Positions 17,790-27,527 of a DNA stretch of 64,000 nucleotides are shown here, in pieces. A program made the position numbers and the translations under genes. Source of the stretch: Limnohabitans_A sp048020265 (lineage in GTDB: Bacteria; Pseudomonadota; Gammaproteobacteria; Burkholderiales; Burkholderiaceae_C). The first letter of the stretch is position 1. Every line of letters begins with the position of its first letter. The stretch spans positions 248,001 through 312,000 of the forward strand of contig NZ_CP171843.1 of the NCBI RefSeq assembly GCF_048020265.1. Reading direction: 5' to 3'. The notes beneath the pieces are model-generated. The model saw nothing but the letters and a program-made list of their open reading frames with translations, had not been told where the DNA came from and did no database searches.

Positions 17790-18242
17790 ATGTTGACATT
17801 TTCATTGCAGCGCTTTTCCGGGCGTCACGGTTTGACCCTGCTGATAGCAGCCGTCTGGGCCCTTGCGGCAGCCAGCATGGCTTATTGGGCACTGCAGTGG
17901 CCCAAGCCCGAAACAAAGGCTGTGGTTTCGGTCTCTGTTGCGTCGAGCCGTATGGCCGACTTGCACGCGCCCATGGCGAGGGCATTGGGTCAAGCGATAA
18001 GTTCGGATGCAATTCCTGCACCGCAGACCAGCACCAACCACAAACTGATGGGTGTGATCGCCAGCGTCTCGGGCCAAGGCAGCGCCCTGATCGCCACAGA
18101 CGGCCAACCGCCCAAGGCGTACCGGGTCGGCCAAACCGTCCAAGACGGCTGGACTCTCGTGTCTTTGACCGCGCGACAAGCCCGTTTGAAGTCTTCCTCC
18201 GCAGAGGTTTTGCTGGAATTGCCACCAGCTGACAAGCGCTGA
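17790..18242 (+). CDS. gspC: GspC-like type II secretion protein, no PDZ domain
   Basis: Protein of 150 residues with an N-terminal cytosolic tail, one hydrophobic helix at about 15-33 (LTLLIAAVWALAAASMAYWAL) and a periplasmic homology-region-like domain: TSTNHKLMGVIASVSGQGSALIATDGQPPKAYRVGQTVQDGWTL in outline, the fold by which GspC contacts the secretin N0 domain. It ends at about residue 150, so the C-terminal PDZ or coiled-coil domain of longer GspC proteins is absent. It is encoded opposite to the rest of the system and starts 21 bases from gspG. Call rests on topology, the GxxA...GqpakayRvGq pattern and position. Confidence 0.82.
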   Translation: MLTFSLQRFSGRHGLTLLIAAVWALAAASMAYWALQWPKPETKAVVSVSVASSRMADLHAPMARALGQAISSDAIPAPQTSTNHKLMGVIASVSGQGSALIATDGQPPKAYRVGQTVQDGWTLVSLTARQARLKSSSAEVLLELPPADKR

Positions 18243-18250
18243 AGGTTCTT

Positions 18251-19798
<1,548 letters not shown>

Positions 19799-19874
19799 AT
19801 GGAATCAATAGGCGCGCGCCCAGATCATCCGGGTGCAGTCGAGTGATGATACCGCCGACGATTTGTAGCCTTGT

Positions 19875-22589
19875 TTAAAAGCGTGCCGTCACGCCCAATG
19901 AAAACATGCGCCCCCATACCGAGCTCAAATTGGTGTTCACACCTACAACGGTGGAGGTGTTCTGAGTAAAGGACAGGGGTGCTTCGCGGTTGAAAAGATT
20001 CCCGATGGCAGCCCTCAAGGTCACGCTCGGCGTTAAGTTGTAGTGGGTTTGCACATCCAGCGTCCAGAAGGCGGGCGTTTGCATTCCGTTGATGGTGGTG
20101 AGCTGTCCGGTTTGTGTGTCTCGGGCGCTGATCGTGCTGTTGATGTACCCACTGGTGTGGTTCAGTGTTGTGGACATTGCCCCCTTGAGGTGCTGGTAGG
20201 TCATGGTCCAGCGCGTCACGTTGCGCGGTGTGATCGTTCCAGACGCCGCTGAATACTTCCCCAAATCACTCACAGGGGCCGAGCCCGGTGTTGTGGTTTG
20301 TTCGGACTTGAGGTAATGCGTGGTGTCAAACTTGAAGAAAAGCCGTCCACTGTCAATGGGCACCCGGTAAATCCATGCGAGGTCCAGACCCGATTTCACC
20401 GAGGAGCCCATGTTGACCATTGGCAAATAAAGGTCTAGTCGCCCAGCAGCGTCCAGGGTGAAATAGCGCGCATTGTTCAGCGGGTCTGATATGACAAGAC
20501 TGCCGGGGTACTGGCGGATCGTATTGCGCATGCTGATGCGCCAGTGGTCCACACTGAGTGAGTGATTGGCGCTGGGCATGAAGCGCAGTCCCAAGGTTTG
20601 CTGAACGGACGTTTCAGGCTTCAAGTCGCGGGAGCCTCGGCCGGACACCCAAATTCTTCCATCGTTCACACATTCTCCGGATCGCCTCAAATTTTGTGAC
20701 AGTTGCGCGGCCACTTGGTTCAATGCGCTTGTACAGCCCGGGCTGGTAGCGAAGGAGCTTGAAAATATTTCTGTTTCTGTCATTTGCCCCAAGGTTGGCG
20801 CCCGAAAGCCTGTCCCGAGCGAGCCTCGCAGCAGCCATTGAGGCGACCATTGCCATTTGCCAGCCAGTTTGGCGTTGGTGGTGTGACCAAAGTCACTGTA
20901 CTGGTCATGGCGAACGGCCCCGGTGATCTCGGCATTGTGGGCGACAGGCCAAATCAGCTCAGCATACTGCGCCCAAATTTTTCGGGAGGCATTGAAAGCG
21001 GGTTGATCTGACACCGTCGGTGTGTAGCGGTCTGTATGTTGGCGCCACTCTGTTCCCCAGCCCACCAAGACATCCTGGCCATTGACTTCAGCCATCGCTT
21101 TCGACGCATTCAGTTGCAGCGCTTGCGTCTGTGTCATCCCTTGGTCAAAGAGTCGGGGTGTGGGCAAAGACGCCAGCAGGGCCCTCAGTTGTGCACTGCT
21201 GGGTGTGTTTGAATGAAGTGGCGTCAGCAGCGCATCATTTATCAAAACCCGGGTGCCGTCTGTGGTTCGACCCAGGTTGGGGTACGTGGCCGTTTCTCTT
21301 AAGAACTGACCCGAACTCTGAGACCATGACGCGCTGGCTTGATAGTCCCAATTGGCCCACGTGCCTTTGATACCTGTGCGCAGGCTGGTGTATTCGTCTT
21401 TGTAAAACTGACGCAGCGCGCCCAACTCCGATGGGCGCCACAGCAAAGTTGTTTGTCCTGGCGTGAAGCCCTGTGCCAGTGCCAAGGCGTAACCAGGGTC
21501 GGTCGGCTTGCTGCCGATGTTGAGGCCATATGTGTCCCAAAGCATGCTGTGGCGTTCTTGATCGATTTGGCTGTGCAGCAGCTCGGCATGAGCAACGCCC
21601 GCAGAGGTCTGCCATTGCAGTTGCGAATGCAGGCGCTTCATGTCCTGTTTGGGGTAGATGCTCATATCCCCATAGGGGTTGTAAAGACATGCGGGCTGGG
21701 TCCGGTCTGCAACGTACGGTTTTGGACATTCGCCGTTTTTGTACATCGCATTCCAGAGACGACCCGATGGCCCACCCAGTGTTGGAACGGATTGAGCAGC
21801 CGTCAGCAAAGAGCCATCGAAGGTGTACGAGGCACCCTCATGAGAAAACCGATACCGCCCAGGCGATGCGTAAGGACGGTCTTGGCCTAGCAGGTCGTCT
21901 TGCTGTTCGATCTCTGCAGTGAAAATCCAGCTGTACCCGTCACGCTTGAGGGCACCTTTGCCGCCGTTGATTTGCAGGCTTTTGCTCTGTCCCTTTTGAT
22001 GATCAGGGATGCGCGTTTGTGCCGTCACCTCCCATTGCTTGCGCTCTGTCAGTGTGATGATGTTCACCACCCCGGCGATGGCGTCAGTACCGTAAAGTGA
22101 GGAAGCACCGTCGGTTAGCAGCTCAATGCGGTCAACAGCGCTGAGCGGAATTTGCGATAAATCTGTGCCACTGCGCTCTACGCCGGTGATGGTCTGTCTG
22201 GGGTAGCTGGCCAGACGTTGTCCGTTGAGCAGCACCAGCGTGCCTGTCGGCATACCGTGCAATGCCGCCGAGGAATAGCCCCCCCGGGTCAGCCCCAAAT
22301 TGGACGGCTGGCTGAAATTCAGCATAGCTGGATGTGCATGCAACAAATCTTCCAGACTCTTGGCTTGTGCATTTTGAATGTCTTGCCGGGTGATGAGTTG
22401 CACGGGCAAAGACTGCATGACCTCTTTGCGCAGGATGCTCGAGCCCGTGATTTGAACGCGTTCAAATTGCCTGAACTCGTACGCTTTTTCAGTGATCACG
22501 ATCGCATCTTGGGCCAGACCATGGAGTGCGCAGCCCGACACGCAAGTTGCTAAAAAAACCTTTTGAATAGAGATGTATTGCATCATCAA
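19875..22589 (-). CDS. TonB-dependent outer-membrane receptor
   Basis: Large outer-membrane receptor (about 904 residues). A signal peptide ends near CALHGLAQD. A TonB-box-like ERVQITGSSI lies near residue 45, then the plug domain with VQLITRQDIQNAQAKSLEDLLH, GTLVLLNGQRLASYP, SAVDRIELLTDGASSLYGTDAIAGVVNIIT. A 22-stranded-barrel-like remainder ends with the aromatic terminus SLGVTARF. It is the type that imports large or scarce ligands using proton-motive force. No siderophore, cobalamin or sugar-utilisation genes adjoin it, so the ligand cannot be guessed. Two other ATGs lie at the very start; the third fits the signal peptide best. It has a long, AT-rich 5' region described separately. Confidence 0.92.
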   Translation of the reverse strand: MMMQYISIQKVFLATCVSGCALHGLAQDAIVITEKAYEFRQFERVQITGSSILRKEVMQSLPVQLITRQDIQNAQAKSLEDLLHAHPAMLNFSQPSNLGLTRGGYSSAALHGMPTGTLVLLNGQRLASYPRQTITGVERSGTDLSQIPLSAVDRIELLTDGASSLYGTDAIAGVVNIITLTERKQWEVTAQTRIPDHQKGQSKSLQINGGKGALKRDGYSWIFTAEIEQQDDLLGQDRPYASPGRYRFSHEGASYTFDGSLLTAAQSVPTLGGPSGRLWNAMYKNGECPKPYVADRTQPACLYNPYGDMSIYPKQDMKRLHSQLQWQTSAGVAHAELLHSQIDQERHSMLWDTYGLNIGSKPTDPGYALALAQGFTPGQTTLLWRPSELGALRQFYKDEYTSLRTGIKGTWANWDYQASASWSQSSGQFLRETATYPNLGRTTDGTRVLINDALLTPLHSNTPSSAQLRALLASLPTPRLFDQGMTQTQALQLNASKAMAEVNGQDVLVGWGTEWRQHTDRYTPTVSDQPAFNASRKIWAQYAELIWPVAHNAEITGAVRHDQYSDFGHTTNAKLAGKWQWSPQWLLRGSLGTGFRAPTLGQMTETEIFSSSFATSPGCTSALNQVAAQLSQNLRRSGECVNDGRIWVSGRGSRDLKPETSVQQTLGLRFMPSANHSLSVDHWRISMRNTIRQYPGSLVISDPLNNARYFTLDAAGRLDLYLPMVNMGSSVKSGLDLAWIYRVPIDSGRLFFKFDTTHYLKSEQTTTPGSAPVSDLGKYSAASGTITPRNVTRWTMTYQHLKGAMSTTLNHTSGYINSTISARDTQTGQLTTINGMQTPAFWTLDVQTHYNLTPSVTLRAAIGNLFNREAPLSFTQNTSTVVGVNTNLSSVWGRMFSLGVTARF

Positions 22590-22681
22590 CGCTCATGAAT
22601 TTGAGGTTTCTTTTATACATCCAAGTTACAATTTTTAATCTATAGTTTTTATTTATTTGAGCCTGTCACAGTTTTTAGGCC

Positions 22682-22713
22682 AAAAAAATGCCCCAAGCCT
22701 TGCGACTTGGGGC
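22682..22713 (-). terminator. Intrinsic terminator of candidate sRNA / receptor leader
   Basis: Perfect 8-bp stem GCCCCAAG/CTTGGGGC (22713-22706 with 22697-22690) with an 8-base loop, followed on the minus strand by A and then seven T (22689-22682). It lies upstream of the TonB receptor start, not after a known gene, which is why an sRNA or attenuation is suspected. Confidence 0.8.
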
Positions 22714-22771
22714 AAATCCACCTTTTCAGAGGGTGGAGGAGACAATTAGCGCATGCAAAAAAGCACGCATG
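22682..22771 (-). ncRNA. Candidate small RNA with CUCCUCC segment
   Basis: A minus-strand segment of about 90 nt has the parts of a free-standing sRNA. A -10-like TACAAT lies at 22783-22778, with a weak CTGCAA 17 bases before it. The RNA would start with a 5' hairpin (GCGTGC and GCATGC arms around a U6 loop, 22770-22751). An anti-Shine-Dalgarno-like CUCCUCC follows (22741-22735), then a second hairpin (UCCACC/GGUGGA, 22737-22717), and a perfect intrinsic terminator. No ORF fits. It could instead be an attenuator in the leader of the receptor gene, which starts about 90 bases further on. No Rfam family was recognised. Confidence 0.45.
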
Positions 22772-22909
22772 TTCGCAATTGTACGTGTGTTTTTGTTGCG
22801 TTGCAGCAAGTTGGCTGTCTCAAAATGCAAAAACTTGTAAAGTCGACCACCATAAACACATCAAACGATCCCTCTAATCAGTTGGGACAATGCACTTAGG
22901 AAACACAAT

Positions 22910-23362
22910 ATGGAATGCACAGTCACCTGGACCGGCGCTGCCGGCACCCGCTCGGGCATGGGCTTTGTCGCCGAAACCGGCTCCGGCCACATCGTCAACA
23001 TGGACGGCGCTCCAGACACCGCCAAGCCCGAAAACGGCGGCCAGAACCTTGCCCCGCGCCCGATGGAAATGCTACTGGCCGGTACTGGCGGCTGTACAGC
23101 CTATGACGTGGTGCTCATCCTCAAGCGCGGCCGCCACGACGTGCGCAGTTGCAGCGTCAAGATCAGCAGCGAACGCGCCGAGACAGATCCCAAAGTCTTC
23201 ACCAAGATCAATATGCACTTCACGGTCACGGCCAAAGGCGTGCCAGCCAGTGCGGTGGAGCGGGCGATTGCCATGAGCCATGACAAATACTGCTCTGCCA
23301 GCATCATGCTGGGCAAAACGGCCGAGATCACGACAAGTTTTGAGGTGCTGGAAGCGGCTTGA
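22910..23362 (+). CDS. OsmC/Ohr family protein (YhfA-like)
   Basis: Cytosolic protein of 150 residues of the OsmC superfamily. The YhfA-type pattern is seen: VTWTGAAGTRSGMGFVAE at the start, the helix PMEMLLAGTGGCTAYDVVLILK with the first cysteine, and DKYCSASIMLGKTAEI with the second. Paired cysteines at these places are the peroxidatic and resolving residues in OsmC and Ohr thiol peroxidases; for the YhfA branch the substrate is unknown. The ribosome site AGGAAA is weak. It converges with coq7, stop to stop 8 bases apart. Confidence 0.88.
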   Translation: MECTVTWTGAAGTRSGMGFVAETGSGHIVNMDGAPDTAKPENGGQNLAPRPMEMLLAGTGGCTAYDVVLILKRGRHDVRSCSVKISSERAETDPKVFTKINMHFTVTAKGVPASAVERAIAMSHDKYCSASIMLGKTAEITTSFEVLEAA

Positions 23363-23370
23363 AGCTCGGC

Positions 23371-23997
23371 TTAAACCCGGTGCGCCACAGTCGTCATCAC
23401 CTTGGATGCCAGCTGCATCAGTGACTTAACAGGCCTGGGCAGCTCCACCGCCCCGGCCTTCATGGCCATTTGGGCATGGGTGATTTCATCGGCCTTCATT
23501 TGCGCCACGATGGCACGAGAGGCGCTGTCAGCGGCGGGCAAGCGGTCCATATGGCTTTGCAGATGCGCTTCAACTTGCCGTTCGGTCTCGACCACAAAGC
23601 CCAGGCTTACCTGGTCCCCGCCCAGCTTGCCTGCGGCGTAACCAATGGCAAAAGCCCCCGCGTACCAAAGCGGGTTCAAGAGCGAAGGGCGGTCTTTCAA
23701 GTCGTTGAGGCGCTGCTGCGTCCAAGCCAGGTGGTCTGTCTCTTCGCGGCTGGCCTCAGCCAGCTGGGCGCGCAAAGCTGGGTCTTTGCAAGCCAGCGCT
23801 TGCCCGGTGTACAGCGCCTGGGCGCACACCTCGCCCACGTGGTTCACACGCATCAGCGCAGCAGCCTCTCGCCGCTCCGCATCGGTCAATTCCAACTCGG
23901 CGGTGGCGGCCTTGGGGGTGGGGCGGCTGGCGCGGGGCTCAGCCCACAGGGTGCGCAAAGCGCTGTCAGCAGCCAGGATCAAAGCATGTGTATTCAT
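23371..23997 (-). CDS. coq7: 2-polyprenyl-3-methyl-6-methoxy-1,4-benzoquinol hydroxylase (Coq7)
   Basis: Di-iron hydroxylase that adds the C6 hydroxyl in ubiquinone synthesis, peripheral to the inner membrane. The 208-residue protein shows both iron-binding E-x-x-H helices: MRVNHVGEVCAQALYTGQ and EASREETDHLAWTQQRL, then VETERQVEAHLQSH and MKADEITHAQMAMKAGA. The hydrophobic PLWYAGAFAIGYAAGKLG stretch is normal for the family. The ATG at 23997 (MNTHALIL) was chosen; an upstream in-frame ATG at 24057 would add 20 unlike residues. Length matches proteobacterial Coq7. Confidence 0.95.
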   Translation of the reverse strand: MNTHALILAADSALRTLWAEPRASRPTPKAATAELELTDAERREAAALMRVNHVGEVCAQALYTGQALACKDPALRAQLAEASREETDHLAWTQQRLNDLKDRPSLLNPLWYAGAFAIGYAAGKLGGDQVSLGFVVETERQVEAHLQSHMDRLPAADSASRAIVAQMKADEITHAQMAMKAGAVELPRPVKSLMQLASKVMTTVAHRV

Positions 23998-24350
23998 AAA
24001 GTCTAGCTTAGCAAAGAGCCCCGAAGTCGGTGCCTCGAAGGCTGGTTGACCCGTCATCTCCAGAGGGTAGCCGGTTTTGATTGTTCATCTGTTGCATTTG
24101 ACAATCTCCGGAAGTTGTTGAATTGATTGATAAAAGTAGAGCGAAAGTGATTCAATCAGAAATGATGGCCTCAGGTTTGTTGCAACGATGCAACGGAAAA
24201 GACCTTTATTCATTGAAATTCTTGGAAAAGAGGCTTTGCTCTGGTCGAATACACACAACCTTCCGAATTTGGAGGTTGGCTAAGCGTTCAGACGGGTGAA
24301 CTTCACCTGGTGGATTCGAAGCTCTTTTTTAAACTTTGGAGAAATTTGCA
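23998..24350. other. 353-base leader and promoter region of porin gene
   Basis: No protein gene is seen. It becomes AT-rich from 24060 on, as expected for a strongly expressed porin with a long 5' UTR. It contains a perfect inverted repeat GTTGCA-ACGA-TGCAAC at 24179-24194 and a short palindrome GGTGAACTTCACC at 24295-24307. The ribosome site GGAGAA lies at 24339-24344. I could not fix one promoter with confidence. Confidence 0.6.
24179..24194. promoter_or_regulatory. Inverted repeat upstream of porin, possible operator
   Basis: Perfect GTTGCA-N4-TGCAAC repeat, 157 bases before the porin start. Dyads of this size often bind dimeric regulators; no regulator family can be named from it. Confidence 0.3.
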
Positions 24351-25484
24351 ATGAAAAAAACTCTGATTGCTCTGGCTGTTCTGACAGTTTCCGGCGCTGC
24401 TTTCGCACAATCTTCCGTGACTTTGTTCGGTGGTGCTGACCTCGGCTACCGCAACGTGACCTCTGGCGCTAACAAGTTCAGCGGCATGTCTCAAGACGGC
24501 CTGTACTCCAGCCGTTTCGGCGTGAACGGTACAGAGGACCTGGGCGGTGGCTTGAAGGCCAACTTCCACTTCGAAGGCGGCATGGCTCCTGACGTCGGCA
24601 CTTCTGCCGGCTTCAACTTCACGCGCAAGTCCACCATCGGCGTGGCCGGTGGTTTCGGTGAAGTTCGCTTGGGTCGTGACTACACCCCATTGTTCACGAT
24701 CGCTGGTATCGCTGATCCATTCGGCACCAACGGTGTTGGTTCTTCTTACAACCTGGCCAACAGCGTGACTACTAGCACAACTGTTGCCGCGGCTACTGGT
24801 TCGTCTTTCACAACTGCCAACACTGCGTCGACTGGTAAGGATGCATCTGTTACTGTCGCTTCGAATACCTACGCTGATCCCAATGCTGTTCGCGCTAACA
24901 ACAGCGTTGCTTACTACAGCCCTTCTTTCAGTGGCTTCACTGTGAGCGGCATGTACAGCTTTGGCGGCGAAAACACTGCTGCTGCTAAAAAAGCAGGCAC
25001 CATGACCAGCGTCAAGTTGGCTTATGCTAACGGTCCATTGATTGCGGCTTACGGTAACCAAGTGACCAAGGGTGGTGTTACCAACGCAGCAAATGATGCA
25101 GGCGATGATCAAAAAATTACAACCAACTTCTTGGCCGGTTCCTATGACTTGGGCGTTGCTAAGTTGAGCGCTGGTTACAAGACAGACAAAGCATCTTTCT
25201 ACGCTGATACTTTCAAGTCCACCATCTTGGGCGTCGCTGCTCCCATGGGCGCTTTGACTCTGAAGGCTTCTTATGTTGCTCGTAAATTGGGCAGCGATAA
25301 AGTCGGCAACCAAGTTGCTTTTGGTGGTGTGTATGACTTGAGCAAGCGCACTTCCGTGTACGCTGCTTACTCCAGCCTGAACAACGAAGCCAACTACGGT
25401 ATGAATGTTGGTTCCGCTGCTGCCAGCGATTTCACAGGCCTGACATCCAAAGGCTTCGAAGCTGGCATCAAGCACTCCTTCTAA
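24351..25484 (+). CDS. Gram-negative general porin (first copy)
   Basis: Trimeric 16-strand outer-membrane porin of the Burkholderiales type, 377 residues. The signal peptide MKKTLIALAVLTVSGAAFAQ is ideal, and the mature protein opens SSVTLFGGADLGYRNV. The ...TEDLGGGLKANFHFEGG segment, VRLGRDYTPLF and the terminal GIKHSF with aromatic last residue are diagnostic. The loop region around residues 140-180 is rich in Thr, Ser and Ala and differs from the second porin. The start ATG is preceded by GGAGAA. A strong terminator follows, and the whole 3' UTR is almost identical to that of the porin at 38787-39890. Confidence 0.95.
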   Translation: MKKTLIALAVLTVSGAAFAQSSVTLFGGADLGYRNVTSGANKFSGMSQDGLYSSRFGVNGTEDLGGGLKANFHFEGGMAPDVGTSAGFNFTRKSTIGVAGGFGEVRLGRDYTPLFTIAGIADPFGTNGVGSSYNLANSVTTSTTVAAATGSSFTTANTASTGKDASVTVASNTYADPNAVRANNSVAYYSPSFSGFTVSGMYSFGGENTAAAKKAGTMTSVKLAYANGPLIAAYGNQVTKGGVTNAANDAGDDQKITTNFLAGSYDLGVAKLSAGYKTDKASFYADTFKSTILGVAAPMGALTLKASYVARKLGSDKVGNQVAFGGVYDLSKRTSVYAAYSSLNNEANYGMNVGSAAASDFTGLTSKGFEAGIKHSF

Positions 25485-25490
25485 TTCAAC

Positions 25491-25556
25491 GCTGGCGCAA
25501 GCCAGCTGAGAGTTAAAAGCTTAAAAACCCACCGTGGCAACACGGTGGGTTTTTTT
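25491..25556 (+). terminator. Porin 3' UTR with hairpin and intrinsic terminator
   Basis: First hairpin GCTGGC-GCAA-GCCAGC (25491-25506), then the palindrome TTAAAAGCTTAA. The terminator arms follow: AAAAACCCACCGTG at 25523-25536 and CACGGTGGGTTTTT from 25541, with loop GCAA and a long T run. It would also work on the other strand. The same element follows the second porin. Confidence 0.9.
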
Positions 25557-25607
25557 ATACCCTTGTCATCAGATGCCCAGTGATGTTGGGTACCCGCAGA
25601 GACACGC

Positions 25608-26357
25608 ATGAACAATGGACGCCGTTGGATTCGAACAGCTGGGGTGGTGGTTTTGGCCTTGGGGCTGGGTGCCTGCGCGTCGTTCCAAGACGCTGCGCCA
25701 AAAACATCCTTGCTGACCAAGCCCGCCAGTGGCTTGCATTTCAGCTCCAAAGACAAAGCGCAGTGGGAGCCTGTGACCTTGCCCGGTAAGTTGCGCACCG
25801 CTTTCAAACTTGAAAAACATGACCAACGTGATGCCTTGAGCGCCCACGCACAGTCGTCTGCCAGCATGCTGCGCCAGCGGCTGAATGTGCAGCCCGCGCA
25901 GTTGGGCCGGCTGCAATTTGCGTGGCAAATCGACAATTTGCTGGCCGAGGCCGACATGGGCGAGCGTGACAGTGAAGACGCGCCTGTGCGGCTGATCTTG
26001 GCTTTTGAGGGGGATCGCAGCCGGTTTTCGGCCAAAAACGCCATGCTCAGCGACCTGACCGAGGCGCTCACGGGCGAGCCTTTGCCTTATGCCACGCTGA
26101 TGTATGTCTGGTGCAACCGACGACCGGTAGGTTCGGTCATCGTCAACCCGCGTACCGACCGTGTGCGCAAGCTGGTGGTGGAGTCTGGGCCTGCCCACAT
26201 TCGGCAATGGCGCCAGTACGAGCGCGATGTGCGGGCCGATTTTGAAAAGGCATTTGGCGAAGCGCCCGGCGCCTTGGTGGGCATGGCCATCATGACCGAC
26301 TCGGACAACACCCGTGGCAATGTGCGGGCCTGGTACGGCGACATCCGGTTGGATTGA
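25608..26357 (+). CDS. DUF3047 family lipoprotein
   Basis: Protein of 249 residues with a lipoprotein signal: basic MNNGRRW, hydrophobic core and lipobox LGAC at about 21-24, so the mature protein is probably lipid-anchored facing the periplasm. The rest resembles DUF3047: LGRLQFAWQIDNLLAEADMGERDSEDAPVRLILAFEGD in outline, MYVWCNRRPVGSVIVNPRTDR, and the ending NTRGNVRAWYGDIRLD. Function unknown. Bases from about 25742 to the stop recur 1.14 kb downstream as a 5'-degraded copy. It stands alone after the porin terminator. Confidence 0.82.
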   Translation: MNNGRRWIRTAGVVVLALGLGACASFQDAAPKTSLLTKPASGLHFSSKDKAQWEPVTLPGKLRTAFKLEKHDQRDALSAHAQSSASMLRQRLNVQPAQLGRLQFAWQIDNLLAEADMGERDSEDAPVRLILAFEGDRSRFSAKNAMLSDLTEALTGEPLPYATLMYVWCNRRPVGSVIVNPRTDRVRKLVVESGPAHIRQWRQYERDVRADFEKAFGEAPGALVGMAIMTDSDNTRGNVRAWYGDIRLD

Positions 26358-26384
26358 AGTTTTGCAGTGGATGGCCACTGTGCT
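25742..26384 (+). repeat. Direct repeat, upstream unit (DUF3047 duplication)
   Basis: Bases from CAGCTCC at 25742 to about 26384 recur at 26879-27527 with only scattered substitutions and one 6-base insertion. The last 300 coding bases differ at about one position by eye. The repeat includes some 25 bases beyond the stop. Confidence 0.85.
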
Positions 26385-26470
26385 GTTCTTGCAAACCCAT
26401 TAGGGCAAATACCTGTTTGCAATTTTGTGTGCACAAGACAACATTTAGCGGTTAATCCTTGGAGATCCAC

Positions 26471-26758
26471 ATGTTCGCACGAGTGACTTCGATTCAAATT
26501 GACCCTGCCAAACTGCCTGAAATGCGGGCTGCGATGCCAGCTGTCGGCGAACACCTTAAACGTATCCCCGGCATTGTTGAGTGCAAAACTTGCTGGGACG
26601 AAACAGGTAAGGGCTTGGTGTTCGCCATCTACGCAAGCAAAACACATGCTGACAATTCAGCGGACACCATTCGTAGTGTTTGGGGTGGATTGATGGCTTA
26701 TTTGTCCGCGCCACCTTCTGTATCTTCAGGGACTGAAGTGATCGATTTGCTGCAATGA
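26471..26758 (+). CDS. Small antibiotic-biosynthesis-monooxygenase-like protein
   Basis: Protein of 95 residues starting MFARVTSIQIDPAKLPEM. The pattern of an opening beta-strand, a helix ending in HLKRIPGIVECKTCWDE, and a later strand GKGLVFAIYASKTHADNS suggests a dimeric alpha-beta barrel of the ABM/EthD type. Such proteins may oxidise or bind small aromatic substrates, but many have no known role. GGAG lies 8 bases before the ATG at 26471. It sits between the two DUF3047 copies, so it may have been enclosed by the duplication. The fold call is by pattern only. Confidence 0.6.
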   Translation: MFARVTSIQIDPAKLPEMRAAMPAVGEHLKRIPGIVECKTCWDETGKGLVFAIYASKTHADNSADTIRSVWGGLMAYLSAPPSVSSGTEVIDLLQ

Positions 26759-26816
26759 TGTGCAGAGGCTGACTGCAGTCACGGTGCGACGGCACACAAG
26801 CTGTCGTGTGAAATGA

Positions 26817-27500
26817 CACTCAATATTCGCTGGGCAGCATCAACATCCATTGCTGCCCATCCCAGCAGGCGTACAACTCAGCTCCCAAGACAAAGCGCAG
26901 TGGGAGGCGATGACCTTGCCCTTGCCCGGCAAGCTGCGCACCGCTTTCAAGCTTGAAAAACATGACCAACGTGATGCTTTGAGCGCCCACGCACAGCCGT
27001 CTGCCAGCATGTTGCGCCAGCGGCTGAATGTGCAGCCTGCGCAGTTGGGCAGGCTGCAATTTGCGTGGCAAATTGACAATTTGCTGGCTGAGGCTGACAT
27101 GGGCGAGCGTGACAGTGAAGACGCGCCTGTTCGCCTGATTTTGGCTTTTGAGGGGGACCGCAGCCGGTTTTCAGCCAAAAACGCCATGCTCAGCGACCTG
27201 ACCGAGGCGCTCACGGGCGAGCCTTTGCCTTATGCCACGCTGATGTATGTCTGGTGCAACCGACGACCGGTAGGTTCGGTCATCGTCAACCCGCGTACCG
27301 ACCGTGTGCGCAAGCTGGTGGTGGAGTCTGGGCCTGCCCACATTCGGCAATGGCGCCAGTACGAGCGCGATATGCGGGCCGATTTTGAAAAGGCATTTGG
27401 CGAAGCGCCCGGCGCCTTGGTGGGCATGGCCATCATGACCGACTCGGACAACACCCGTGGCAATGTGCGGGCCTGGTACGGCGACATCCGGTTGGATTGA
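26817..27500 (+). pseudogene. Degraded second copy of the DUF3047 gene
   Basis: The reading frame from a stop at 26814 to the stop at 27498-27500 is a second copy of the 25608-26357 protein lacking its signal peptide and lipobox. Similarity begins weakly near 26835 (LLPIPAGVQLSS against LLTKPASGLHFSS) and is strong from 26879. Only a TTG at 26850 could start it. Differences from the first copy are few: a two-residue LP insertion from duplicated TTGCCC, plus K/Q, S/P and V/M changes. Without a signal the product would be misplaced, so I treat it as a decaying duplicate; a cytosolic variant cannot be excluded. Confidence 0.7.
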
Positions 27501-27527
27501 AGTTTTGCACTGAATGGCCCCTGTGCG
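26879..27527 (+). repeat. Direct repeat, downstream unit (DUF3047 duplication)
   Basis: Second unit of the repeat beginning at 25742, offset by 1137 bases at the left end and 1143 after the 6-base insertion. Near identity of the 3' half suggests a recent duplication or gene conversion. Confidence 0.85.

Larger units (their letters stand above)
22590..22909. other. 320-base intergenic region between TonB receptor and OsmC genes
   Basis: Divergent promoter region without a protein gene. It is clearly AT-rich from 22600 to 22690 (upstream of the receptor) and again around 22780-22860. It contains a candidate minus-strand small RNA with its terminator (22682-22771), annotated separately. I looked for a cobalamin or similar riboswitch before the receptor and see none. 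Confidence 0.6.

Noticed and set aside
22590..22909. Cobalamin or other riboswitch before the TonB receptor
   Set aside because: No conserved B12-box or other riboswitch core was seen; only hairpins that fit an sRNA or attenuator.
26850..27500. Second DUF3047 copy as a normal gene starting at TTG 26850
   Set aside because: No ribosome site, no signal peptide or lipobox, and similarity to the first copy continues upstream of the TTG.
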